Positions 44,491 to 51,139 of a DNA stretch of 51,139 bases are shown one piece after another; within the stretch, counting starts at the first letter, position 1; every line of letters begins with the position of its first letter. Origin of the DNA: Alphaproteobacteria bacterium (GTDB lineage: Bacteria; Pseudomonadota; Alphaproteobacteria; Rhizobiales; JAKIUO01); contig JAJRPI010000039.1 in NCBI GenBank assembly GCA_024280895.1, forward strand, positions 1 through 51,139, read 5' to 3'. The notes under the pieces were generated by a model. That model saw only the letters and a program-made list of their open reading frames with translations. It did not search any database and was not told where the DNA came from. Position numbers and translations under genes: made by a program.

Positions 44491-45013
44491 ATGAACAAGA
44501 GACTGCTTTTCTGGATTTGTGCCGCCCTCACCGCTTTGGTCTATGGCATCATGGTAGTTTGGTCTTTACCAATTATTTTGGCTGATGCCGAAGGTCTTTT
44601 ACCCTTTGATTTGCGCCCACTGGGTTATTCCCATGATCAGACAAAAAGTTTTTTGGCGGCTTTGTCCGCTGATGGGACAAGATTTTATCAAACGACACAA
44701 CGAGCCTTGGATACGGCGTTTCCCATTCTTGAAGCGCTGAGCCTTGGCGGGGCCATTTTTATTTTGCTACCGGACCGTTTGGGAGCGAAGCGTTTTTTTA
44801 TTGCCCTATTGGTGCTCCCCGGATCAGTATTTGATCTGCTGGAAAATGCCGGCAGTTGCGGCTTTGTTACGGGCTGGGAGCAGCGGAATTACGCCTGAAA
44901 TGGTGGCGCAGGCCAGCTCTTATACGCAGTTGAAATCTGCTTTTGTGACGCTCTCAATAGTCATTTTGTTATCTGCCCTTGTCACATGGTGGCTCCGACG
45001 ACGTACCGATTGA
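44491..45013 (+). pseudogene. Frameshifted integral membrane protein gene
   Basis: ATG 44491 opens a frame with a membrane segment (LFWICAALTALVYGIMVVWSL), RFYQTTQRALDTAFPILEALSLGGAIFILL and FFIALLVLPGSVFDLLENA, then goes out of register near 44848-44852 (GCCGG). The neighbouring frame continues naturally: AVAALLRAGSSGITPEMVAQASSYTQLKSAFVTLSIVILLSALVTWWLRRR, with another membrane segment, to TGA at 45011. One extra base explains it. Restored length is about 173 residues with four helices. No family recognised. GTG-poor, ribosome site GGGGGAAGAG before ATG. Confidence 0.75.
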
Positions 45014-45167
45014 ATTGGGTGTTGGAGAGGGGGACGAGTTGTTTCTCATTAAGACACCGGATGGTATCAAGATCAGCAACCCTGATGAGAAGTTCAAAAA
45101 GACCATGGAAAATGCAAAAAAGTGCATGGACGAATATAGCGAAACTTTCAAGGTATTGGCTAAATAG
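44979..45167 (+). pseudogene. Truncated AbrB/MazE-type antitoxin fragment
   Basis: The frame gives ELGVGEGDELFLIKTPDGIKISNPDEKFKKTMENAKKCMDEYSETFKVLAK, which matches the second half of AbrB/MazE/SpoVT antitoxins (GLxEGDELxLxETPDGxxLxPYDPEFxxxMEAAR). The DNA-binding N-terminal ~20 residues are missing and the fragment runs into the end of the frameshifted membrane gene. No toxin follows. A remnant of a toxin-antitoxin unit. Confidence 0.65.
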
Positions 45168-45210
45168 TCTGAATGCTGCACTAACACACCCACACATATC
45201 CCATCAATTC

Positions 45211-45270
45211 GGGTTCCAAGGGCTCGCCCTTGGTGCAAGCCGCATGGGGCTGCCGCGCGGCGAGCGCATT
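45211..45270 (+). repeat. GGTTTCCAAAGG-type palindromic element, copy X1
   Basis: Reads GGGTTCCAAGGGCTCGCCC and onward through TGGTGC, GCTGCCGCGCGGCGAGCGC. First stem is CCAAGGG-CTC-GCCCTTGG; other copies have CCAAAGG-CTC-GCCTTTGG, so the stem covaries. Followed by a duplicated proA tail. Confidence 0.85.
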
Positions 45271-45280
45271 TTCTTTATGA

Positions 45281-45331
45281 TTAAGGCCGCACTTGTCCAT
45301 TGCGATGCAATACATATTTGAACGAGATCAG
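45281..45331 (-). pseudogene. Duplicated, degenerate 3' end of proA
   Basis: On the minus strand it encodes LISFKYVLHRNGQVRP then TAA, against [17 protein letters not shown] in proA. Together with element X1 it forms a ~120-bp direct repeat of the proA end plus element X2, 514 bp away. The 17 codons keep the reading frame. Confidence 0.8.
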
Positions 45332-45345
45332 CTATGCGCGCTTGC

Positions 45346-45570
45346 TTATTCCGCCTTATCCGAGGGTTCGGGTTGCATGAATTCTGATGCGTAATCAAGA
45401 GCGGCGAGTAAGTCTTCAGGCTTGAGTTCGGGATGTTCAATGAGCACATCATCGAACGAGCGCACGGCTCCAAGCTTATGGATAAGCATCTCGACGGTAA
45501 TGTCGGTTCCTTTGATGTAAGGTTTACCTTGCCAAAGGTCGGGGTCGGTGGCTATGCGAGGGTGAGACAT
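45346..45570 (-). CDS. DUF433 domain-containing (orphan antitoxin-like) protein
   Basis: 74 residues from ATG 45570 with GGAG 6 bases upstream. The DUF433 pattern RIATDPDLWQGKPYIKGTDITVEMLIHKLGAVRSFDDVLIEHPELKPEDLLAALDYA is complete. DUF433 proteins are usually antitoxins with a downstream DUF5615 PIN-like toxin. Here downstream there is only the proA tail remnant, so it is an orphan. It is bracketed by the proA-tail/X repeats. Role in this strain unclear. Confidence 0.88.
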   Translation of the reverse strand: MSHPRIATDPDLWQGKPYIKGTDITVEMLIHKLGAVRSFDDVLIEHPELKPEDLLAALDYASEFMQPEPSDKAE

Positions 45571-45724
45571 GTGTACTCCAGTGTTCAATCTGATTGTCAT
45601 TTTTAATTAAAGTCGCAGAGCAGGTTCGTGCGAACGGTGCGTTACAGGGCTTTTTATGAGCGTAGGGCCAGACAGCGGGGTTAGATAATTGGCCCTAACA
45701 CGCTTTATTCATACTTTATCAAAA

Positions 45725-45785
45725 TGGGTTCCAAGGGCTTGCCTTTGGTGCCTGCTGCACAAGCAGCCCGCGCGGCGCGCGCATT
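45725..45785 (+). repeat. GGTTTCCAAAGG-type palindromic element, copy X2
   Basis: GGGTTCCAAGGGCTTGCCTT...GCAGCCCGCGCGGCGCGCGC. It lies directly after the proA stop codon. Confidence 0.85.
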
Positions 45786-45789
45786 GATT

Positions 45790-47109
45790 TTAGACCGGCC
45801 GCACCTGTCCATTGCCGTGCACGACATATTTAAACGAGGTCAACTGTTCGACCCCGATGGGGCCGCGCGCGTGCATGCGTCCCGTCGCGATACCGATTTC
45901 GGCGCCCATGCCAAATTCTCCGCCATCGGCGAACTGGGTTGAGGCGTTGTGCATGACGATGGCGCTATCCACCTCATTGAGGAAAGTGGCCACCGCGACA
46001 GGATCCTCGGCAATAATACATTCCGTATGATGAGAGCTATAGCGCTCGATATGGGCGATGGCCCCCGCAACGCCATCGACGCATTTGATGGATATGATGG
46101 CGTCGAGATATTCGGTTGACCAGTCGTTTAATTTCACCGGGATGATGCGCTGATCTATGAGACCCACGGTTTCATCACCGCGCACTTCGCACCCGGCCTC
46201 CAGCAGTGCTGTGACGATGGGAAGCAGTTTTTCTTTGGCGCCATTGCGATCCATCAACAGTGTTTCGGTAGCACCGCAAACGCCGGTGCGTCTCATTTTT
46301 GCATTGAGAACGATGGCAAGCGCCATCGCGGGATCTGCGGAGGCGTCAATATAGGTATGGACGAGGCCCTCGAGATGGGCGTACACCGGTACGCGCGCTT
46401 CTTGTTGGACACGATTAACCAGGCTTTTGCCGCCACGGGGTACAATGACATCTATATTACCTTCAAGGCCAGTGAGCATTGCGCCAACGGCGGCCCGGTC
46501 AGTGGTTGGCACCATCGCGATGGCGGCGCTTGGCAGGGCGGCATGGTGCAGTCCGGCCAGCAAGCACTGATGAATGGCATTACTGGAATGAAAACTGTCG
46601 GAGCCGCCACGCAAGATACAGGCATTGCCAGCTTTCAGGCATAATGCGCCAGCATCGGCGGTAACATTGGGACGGCTTTCATAGATGATGGCGATGACAC
46701 CAAGCGGGGTGCGTACGCGCGAAATTTCCAATCCGTTGGGACGGCGCCATTCGGCGAGCAGCTCGCCAACGGGATCAGCCAATTCAGCGATAGCTTCAAG
46801 GCCAGTGGCCATGCCATTGATACGATCTGGATCGAGCATCAAGCGATCTTTCAGCGCATCAGACATATTGTTTTGGGTGGCAATTTCCATGTCTTTGGCA
46901 TTGGCGGCAAGAATGAGTTCAGCCTGATCACGAATAGCGGCGGCGGCGGCCAGTAGCGCGTCATTTTTCTTTTGCGTTGTGGCAATGGCCAGCATGCTGG
47001 CGGCCGAGCGCGCTTTACGCCCCACATCGAGCATGAGCGCGGCGATATCGCCTTCGCTCATTTGGCTGTGCGTGGCAACTTGTGGTGCCTGGGGGATGTC
47101 TTGCGTCAC
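45790..47109 (-). CDS. proA: Glutamate-5-semialdehyde dehydrogenase (gamma-glutamyl phosphate reductase)
   Basis: About 439 residues from GTG 47109, which has AGGA at good spacing directly after the LprI-like gene's stop; an ATG at 47133 overlaps that gene and has no site. Aldehyde-dehydrogenase fold with [39 protein letters not shown], the catalytic Cys in [13 protein letters not shown], and [45 protein letters not shown]. It reduces gamma-glutamyl phosphate in proline synthesis. proB is not adjacent. The gene's last 17 codons are duplicated at 45281-45331. Confidence 0.95.
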   Translation of the reverse strand: MTQDIPQAPQVATHSQMSEGDIAALMLDVGRKARSAASMLAIATTQKKNDALLAAAAAIRDQAELILAANAKDMEIATQNNMSDALKDRLMLDPDRINGMATGLEAIAELADPVGELLAEWRRPNGLEISRVRTPLGVIAIIYESRPNVTADAGALCLKAGNACILRGGSDSFHSSNAIHQCLLAGLHHAALPSAAIAMVPTTDRAAVGAMLTGLEGNIDVIVPRGGKSLVNRVQQEARVPVYAHLEGLVHTYIDASADPAMALAIVLNAKMRRTGVCGATETLLMDRNGAKEKLLPIVTALLEAGCEVRGDETVGLIDQRIIPVKLNDWSTEYLDAIISIKCVDGVAGAIAHIERYSSHHTECIIAEDPVAVATFLNEVDSAIVMHNASTQFADGGEFGMGAEIGIATGRMHARGPIGVEQLTSFKYVVHGNGQVRPV

Positions 47110-47110
47110 G

Positions 47111-47590
47111 TCACTTATTCCTGTGCTTATCATTGATTAAGATATTATCGAGTGTTTTGACACGTTTTTCAAGTAGTTGTACGCGTGCAGCGGCTCGTTT
47201 AATACCGCAGCGGTCAATGGCAATGGAGGCGCCTTTTAAGGAGGGCATAATGTGGGCCTCCCATTCGCAGTCTTTGGGCACCAGTTTTTGCCACAAAGAG
47301 TGGCTCTTGGCGATGGCTTCACTCCAGCGAATTTTCTTGTAACGGCTATAGTTTTTGTGACCGCCCACCATGCCCAGTAATTTGTCGACCAGAATGTCAG
47401 TTCTTTTTTGCAGAATTTCATATTGTTGCAAAAGGCAGCGGTGTAGATGAAATCGGTTCTCGCCGCTTTTTTGTTCGCATTGAGCGACCATTTGTCCAGC
47501 CACAAGATTTGCTTGGCCGTCAGCTGCGCGCACTGGCGTTACGACCATGATGACAAAAGGCAAGAGCAGTAAGAAGTGACGAATGGACAT
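47111..47590 (-). CDS. LprI/DUF1311-like secreted protein
   Basis: 159 residues with a signal peptide ([17 protein letters not shown]). Four Cys: [41 protein letters not shown]. The order [23 protein letters not shown]...C...A.R...LEKRV resembles the lysozyme-inhibitor LprI domain. Periplasmic; a role in lysozyme resistance is only inferred from the domain. Stop TGA lies 1 base from the proA GTG, so proA is translationally linked. Confidence 0.7.
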   Translation of the reverse strand: MSIRHFLLLLPFVIMVVTPVRAADGQANLVAGQMVAQCEQKSGENRFHLHRCLLQQYEILQKRTDILVDKLLGMVGGHKNYSRYKKIRWSEAIAKSHSLWQKLVPKDCEWEAHIMPSLKGASIAIDRCGIKRAAARVQLLEKRVKTLDNILINDKHRNK

Positions 47591-47650
47591 GTTTCCAGCC
47601 TTGTTACAAAATGATTTTTTGCAATCTAACAGCTGCTCGGCAAATAAAAA

Positions 47651-47677
47651 AGGTGAAACGAGCTTGTCGTTTCACCT
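47651..47677 (-). terminator. Intrinsic terminator between the 79-aa gene and the LprI-like gene
   Basis: AGGTGAAACGA (47651-47661) pairs with TCGTTTCACCT (47667-47677) over a 5-base loop; minus strand continues TTTTTTATTTG. It ends the transcript of the gene at 47783-48022. Confidence 0.85.
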
Positions 47678-47782
47678 TCTTCATTTTCCAGGTCTCTTTT
47701 GTAAAGAGGTATTTTACGCTATTTTTACAACTCGATTGAGGGATTTACTACGCTCTACGAGGGATCTTGTTTGCCTTGATTT

Positions 47783-48022
47783 TTAGGCAATTTTGACCGA
47801 GGCCACGGCTTCCATGCCATGTTCTGGATCGGAAATCATTGTGTTGAGGCAGGCCAGGGCTGCATCGAGGTGCGATAGCGCATCTTCGTCTGTGATGCTA
47901 TCATCAAACAAAGCGGTTTGGGCTTTATCGAGATGAGCTTCGGCGCTTTTGCGCAGCTCGGAAAGTTCTTCCATGCTGATGCGTACGTTTTCACCGGGCA
48001 TCATGTTATCATTGTGAGCCAT
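47783..48022 (-). CDS. Small hypothetical protein, 79 aa
   Basis: From ATG 48022 (MAHNDNMMPG) with GGAGG 8 bases upstream; the extra 5 residues of the longer frame contain the ribosome binding site. Acidic, helical (SMEELSELRKSAEAHLDKAQTALFDDSITDEDALSHLDAALACLNTMIS), no membrane segment or signal. No known family recognised. Codon usage and the terminator after it support a real gene. Confidence 0.7.
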   Translation of the reverse strand: MAHNDNMMPGENVRISMEELSELRKSAEAHLDKAQTALFDDSITDEDALSHLDAALACLNTMISDPEHGMEAVASVKIA

Positions 48023-48325
48023 TAAATAAACCTCCATTTACATAGCATTTTACAAAGCGGGGCTCGCTTGCGTTCCATTTAACCTAGTCTTGCAAGCTTA
48101 AAGAGCGGTTAATTACCGTCTCGAAATGAGATCTGGTATATTTTGCGCTTCAGCAGATATTGACTTACGATCTGGTATAAAGCACAGAGACGTTAACCTT
48201 CTGGTAACTTGCTTGCGTCTAAATGAGAACAAAGGACGTACGAAATGGTGCCAGAGCCTTCTCTAACCCAAAACTTCCTTATTATAAGTAGGGTTCAAAT
48301 AGTAAGAACGGATTGAAGATCGATT

Positions 48326-49072
48326 ATGGCAGGCCATTCAAAATTCAAAAATATCATGCACCGCAAAGGTGCACAGGACAAAAAGCGCTCAAAGCTGTTT
48401 TCCAAACTGGCGCGTGAAATCACTACCGCTGCCAAGATGGGCGTCCCGGACCCTGACAGTAATGCGCGTTTGCGTCTGGCCATCAAGGCGGCGCGCTCCC
48501 AGTCAATGCCCAAGGACAATATTGAGCGGGCGGTTAAAAAATCACAAGAAGCTGGCGGCGATAATTTCGAAGAAGTGCGCTATGAGGGATTTGGAATTGG
48601 CGGTGTTGGCGTCATCGTCGAAGCCCTGACCGATAACCGCAACCGCACCGCTTCAGACGTGCGCGCGACTTTTGCGAAAGCTGGCGGCAATCTGGGGGAA
48701 ACAGGGGCCGTCTCGTTTAGCTTTGATCGCCTTGGCTGTGTAACTTACCCAACCGAGACCGCATCCGCTGATGATATGTTTGAAGCGGCGATTGAAGCCG
48801 GGGCTGAGGATTGCGAATCGAGCGATGAAGGCCATGCGCTTTATTGCGAGGTCGATCATTTGCATGATACGGCCCAGACTTTGGAAGACAAATTTGGGGA
48901 AGCGGAAGAGGTCAAGATCATCTGGCGTCCCCAGAATAATATCGACCTGGACGACGAAAAAGGCGAGAAGCTTTTGCGCCTGCTCGATGCTTTGGAAGAA
49001 AACGAAGACGTGCAAAATGTCTACGCGAATTTCGAAGTGTCCGACGGGCTGATTGAAAAAATGAGTTCCTGA
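48326..49072 (+). CDS. yebC: YebC/PmpR family DNA-binding / translation-associated regulator
   Basis: 248 residues, usual length. Starts [33 protein letters not shown], the hallmark YebC N-terminus, followed by [34 protein letters not shown] and [40 protein letters not shown]. YebC proteins bind DNA or, as TACO1-like factors, help translation of difficult peptides. It commonly precedes ruvC, as here. Distance to ruvC is 127 bp, filled by a palindrome pair. Confidence 0.96.
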   Translation: MAGHSKFKNIMHRKGAQDKKRSKLFSKLAREITTAAKMGVPDPDSNARLRLAIKAARSQSMPKDNIERAVKKSQEAGGDNFEEVRYEGFGIGGVGVIVEALTDNRNRTASDVRATFAKAGGNLGETGAVSFSFDRLGCVTYPTETASADDMFEAAIEAGAEDCESSDEGHALYCEVDHLHDTAQTLEDKFGEAEEVKIIWRPQNNIDLDDEKGEKLLRLLDALEENEDVQNVYANFEVSDGLIEKMSS

Positions 49073-49088
49073 CTGCTCAATCATGTAG

Positions 49089-49169
49089 GGCGCAATGAAT
49101 TGCGCCGTTGGTGACGATCGGCTGGTGCCGGAGAAAGCAGTTAGGCAGCGCGGCGCAATGAATTGCGCC
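49089..49169. repeat. GGCGCAATGAATTGCGCC palindrome pair
   Basis: Two identical 18-mers at 49089-49106 and 49152-49169, with outward TGTAG / CTACA so the whole 49084-49173 is an inverted repeat unit. It occupies the yebC-ruvC gap. Confidence 0.9.
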
Positions 49170-49199
49170 CTACAATCGGGTACTGGGGGAGCGACTATT

Positions 49200-49703
49200 G
49201 TGACTGTAAGAATTATTGGGATTGATCCGGGTTTACGAAAAACCGGTTGGGGCATTATTGAAACCGATGGTATGCGCCTGACTTATCTGGCTTGTGGCAC
49301 CATTCGATCTGACGCCTCGCAAGCTCTCTCGGATCGCTTGATGAGTGTCTATAAAGGCCTTGCCATTCCGCTGGCCGACTGGAAACCAACAGAAGCTGCC
49401 GTCGAGCAAACCTTTGTCAACAAAAACGGGCAAAGTACCTTGAAACTGGGACAGGCGCGCGGTGTTGCTATGGTGGTGCCCGCCATGTGCGGCTTGAAAG
49501 TCGCGGAATATTCCGCCACGCAGGTCAAGAAAACAGTGGTCGGTACGGGACGGGGCGACAAGAAACAGATCGGCGCCATGATCTCGTTTCTATTGCCCAA
49601 AGCCAAACCAGACAGCGAAGACGCCGCCGATGCGCTGGCCATCGCCATCACCCATGCTCACCACCGCAAAGTGCAAGATCTCAAAATGCGGGTCTGCGCG
49701 TAA
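49200..49703 (+). CDS. ruvC: Crossover junction endodeoxyribonuclease RuvC
   Basis: 167 residues from GTG 49200 with GGGGGAG upstream; earlier in-frame Mets translate the repeat. Holliday-junction resolvase with catalytic acidic residues in [16 protein letters not shown] (Asp), [23 protein letters not shown] (Glu) and [17 protein letters not shown] (two Asp). Works with RuvAB. Full length for the family. Confidence 0.96.
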   Translation: MTVRIIGIDPGLRKTGWGIIETDGMRLTYLACGTIRSDASQALSDRLMSVYKGLAIPLADWKPTEAAVEQTFVNKNGQSTLKLGQARGVAMVVPAMCGLKVAEYSATQVKKTVVGTGRGDKKQIGAMISFLLPKAKPDSEDAADALAIAITHAHHRKVQDLKMRVCA

Positions 49704-49704
49704 G

Positions 49705-49766
49705 AAATGCGCTCGCCGCGCGGGCAGCCTATGCAGCTGGCACCAAAGGCGAGCCTTTGGAAACCG
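49705..49766 (-). repeat. GGTTTCCAAAGG-type palindromic element, copy X3
   Basis: Minus-strand reading GGTTTCCAAAGGCTCGCCTT...GCTGCCCGCGCGGCGAGCGC. Starts 1 base after the ruvC stop. Confidence 0.85.
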
Positions 49767-49815
49767 TTTGATATGAATTGGGGCTGGTTTGGGAACGGCA
49801 CATAAAAAAAATGTG

Positions 49816-49926
49816 TCATCCTCGCGCAGGCGAGGATCCATACGCCGCAGCTTTGAAAACTGTTTGAGGGGCCAGAGCCAAACGACAGATCAGGGGATAT
49901 GGATCCCAGCCTCCGCTGGGATGACA
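49816..49926. repeat. Inverted pair of GTCATCC palindromes in ruvC-ruvA gap
   Basis: GTCATCCTCGCGCAGGCGAG (49816-49843) and its diverged inverse TGGATCCCAGCCTCCGCTGG...GATGACA (near 49900-49926). Same type as the pair around the GIY-YIG gene, but with no gene between them. Confidence 0.8.
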
Positions 49927-49967
49927 AGGGGGGCGTGGAAATGACACTGATGAAAACCACCACAAAT

Positions 49968-50016
49968 GGTTTCCAAAGGTTCGCCTTTGGTGCGAGCTGC
50001 CCGCGCGGCAAGCGCA
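49968..50016 (+). repeat. GGTTTCCAAAGG-type palindromic element, copy X4
   Basis: GGTTTCCAAAGGTTCGCCTT...GCGAGCTGCCCGCGCGGC, slightly shortened (the middle GCATAGGC is lost). It lies 31 bases before ruvA. Confidence 0.8.
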
Positions 50017-50046
50017 AGTCGTGGAACGGTTTTTAAGGGGAACGAT

Positions 50047-50655
50047 ATGATCGGAAAACTCAAAGGTCTTGTTGATGACACCGGCATGGACTGGGCCATT
50101 ATCGACGTCAATGGCGTTGGCTATGAGGTGCATTGTTCGCCGCGTACGTTGGCAGCATTGCCCGCCAAGGGTGAGGCTGTCGAGATACATATTGAAACCC
50201 ACGTGCGTGAAACAGAAATGAAGCTGTTCGCCTTTACCAGCAAAATGGAACGCGAATGGTTTCGCTTGTTGCAATCCGTGCAAGGCATTGGCGCGAAAGT
50301 AGCGCTGGCCGTGCTTGGCACCATGAGCCCGCATGACCTCGCCAACGCCATCGCCATGCGTGACAAGGCGGCGATCACCAAAACACCCGGCGTTGGTCCA
50401 AAAGTCGCGCAGCGCTTGTTAATCGAGCTTAAAGACAAGGTGCCCTCATTGGGCCCGATTGGATCAGGCCCCTTGGAAGTTGGTGCCGGTCCCGTAGAAG
50501 GGCTGGCCGCCGCAGACGCCGTTTCAGCGCTGACAAATCTTGGCTATACGCCGATAAAAGCATCAGATGCCATCGCCACCGCCATGCGTGATGCTGGCGA
50601 CAAGGCCACGGCCAGCGAGCTGATCCGCCTCGGGCTGAAAGTGTTGGCAGGGTGA
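50047..50655 (+). CDS. ruvA: Holliday junction branch migration protein RuvA
   Basis: 202 residues, ATG 50047 with GGGGAA upstream. N-terminal OB domain [28 protein letters not shown], HhH motifs [22 protein letters not shown] and [20 protein letters not shown], and a C-terminal RuvB-binding domain [22 protein letters not shown]...[11 protein letters not shown]. It tetramerises on Holliday junctions and loads RuvB. The gene is followed by a non-ruvB gene. Confidence 0.97.
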   Translation: MIGKLKGLVDDTGMDWAIIDVNGVGYEVHCSPRTLAALPAKGEAVEIHIETHVRETEMKLFAFTSKMEREWFRLLQSVQGIGAKVALAVLGTMSPHDLANAIAMRDKAAITKTPGVGPKVAQRLLIELKDKVPSLGPIGSGPLEVGAGPVEGLAAADAVSALTNLGYTPIKASDAIATAMRDAGDKATASELIRLGLKVLAG

Positions 50656-50674
50656 ATAGTTTTTTGTTATTGAG

Positions 50675-50696
50675 ATATGTTGGCAAACATATTTTT
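50675..50696 (+). terminator. Weak hairpin with T-run after ruvA
   Basis: ATATGTT (50675-50681) pairs with AACATAT (50686-50692) over GGCA, followed by TTTTC. AT-rich 7-bp stem; a modest terminator. Confidence 0.5.
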
Positions 50697-50744
50697 CTCA
50701 GACAGTAAACTGTAGATGAGAGAGAAAGGCAAATGTGAATAAGT

Positions 50745-51139
50745 ATGAAAGAGATTATAACTATAATTCTGGCCGTCATTGGACTAATAGCTAATGCACT
50801 AACTTTATGGTCGTACGGATCAGGTCAAATTTCAGTTAATAGCACGCACCCTATATTGGGTAGTCCTTTCATTATAATCACTATTTCCATAGCAGTTATC
50901 GCTTACTCAGTTTTTCTACTCGCGTTCTCCATAGAGCAAAAAATGAGAGAGAAGCGCTCAATCGATTCGAGAAAATATCAGCAGGTTAAAGATAGCGCTC
51001 TTGGCGTGATAATAGGTCTAACATGGGTACCATCATGTTTTATTTGGATGGTAGCTTCGTGGAATATACTTCCTAGCGATCCACCAGCGAAACAAATGTT
51101 TTTTGGCTTCGTTGCGCTATTCTTTTTGTTTATGGGCAC
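50745..51139 (+). CDS. Partial AT-rich membrane protein (3' end outside window)
   Basis: Open frame from ATG 50745 to the window end (131 codons, no stop). Three hydrophobic segments: IITIILAVIGLIANALTLWSY, GSPFIIITISIAVIAYSVFLLAF and FFGFVALFFLFMG, with a charged QKMREKRSIDSRKYQQVKD linker. Ribosome site poor. AT content is much higher than ruvA, suggesting acquired DNA. It stands where ruvB is expected. No family recognised. Confidence 0.6.
   Translation, partial: MKEIITIILAVIGLIANALTLWSYGSGQISVNSTHPILGSPFIIITISIAVIAYSVFLLAFSIEQKMREKRSIDSRKYQQVKDSALGVIIGLTWVPSCFIWMVASWNILPSDPPAKQMFFGFVALFFLFMG

Noticed and set aside
1-51139. tRNA and rRNA genes
   Set aside because: Looked for T-loop (GTTCGAATC-type) and conserved rRNA segments in all gaps and saw none.

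Overview
The window reads as chromosomal DNA of an alphaproteobacterium, most likely of the Hyphomicrobiales (Rhizobiales). Markers are a GapR/DUF2312 protein, an Omp25/31-type porin-like protein, a DUF882 (MepK-like) murein hydrolase next to a YcbB-type L,D-transpeptidase, an NtrC-type regulator beside oligoendopeptidase F, a yebC-ruvC-ruvA run, and a GAAAAGTGGGCACCGGTTTTC palindrome of a kind common in rhizobial genomes. The taxonomic call is an inference from gene content; no rRNA gene is present.

Layout. 1-6.4 kb (minus): a two-gene operon for very large secreted proteins, one a beta-propeller-like protein and one a DUF11/Cys-Trp-repeat protein that runs off the left edge. They share a homologous C-terminal-type domain. 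6.5-10.9 kb: DUF547 protein, alpha/beta hydrolase, mtnA and an omega-amino acid:pyruvate aminotransferase. 10.9-11.3 kb: a probable PilZ remnant. 11.3-21.2 kb: an exopolysaccharide cluster in two divergent arms. The minus arm has a glycosyl-1-phosphate transferase, a JmjC/cupin-like protein and a CelD-type acyltransferase. The plus arm has a Wzc-like chain-length protein with a degenerate kinase domain, a Wzy/VpsF-like polymerase, a GT4 glycosyltransferase and a GNAT enzyme. 21.3-27.2 kb: sdhC, sdhD and sdhA, with repeat DNA between C and D and a 2.2 kb accessory insert (SUKH protein, split DUF2806 gene, GIY-YIG nuclease) between D and A. No sdhB follows. 27.2-30.6 kb: SGNH/acyltransferase-3 and MsrAB. 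30.7-33.7 kb: a decaying two-component system (nonsense codon in the kinase, MITE-like insertion between regulator and kinase) beside an MXKDX-repeat protein. 33.9-44 kb: outer-membrane protein, N-formylglutamate amidohydrolase, gapR, two cell-wall enzymes, a sigma-54 regulator and pepF. 44-45.7 kb: small lipoprotein, then genetic debris (frameshifted membrane gene, AbrB antitoxin fragment, duplicated proA tail, orphan DUF433 antitoxin). 45.8-51.1 kb: proA, an LprI-like protein, a small protein, yebC, ruvC, ruvA and a partial AT-rich membrane gene.

The most striking non-gene content is a dense set of intergenic palindromic repeat families. One three-copy family (17.7-18.0 and 22.6-22.7 kb) shows compensatory base changes in its stems. 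Another four-copy family sits at proA and in the ruvC-ruvA gap. Others are an inverted pair flanking the GIY-YIG gene and a 56-bp tandem repeat after sdhD. Several normally tight operons (sdh, ruv, two-component) are opened up at these places, which suggests repeat-driven remodelling. At least four genes are broken by single-base lesions or deletions.
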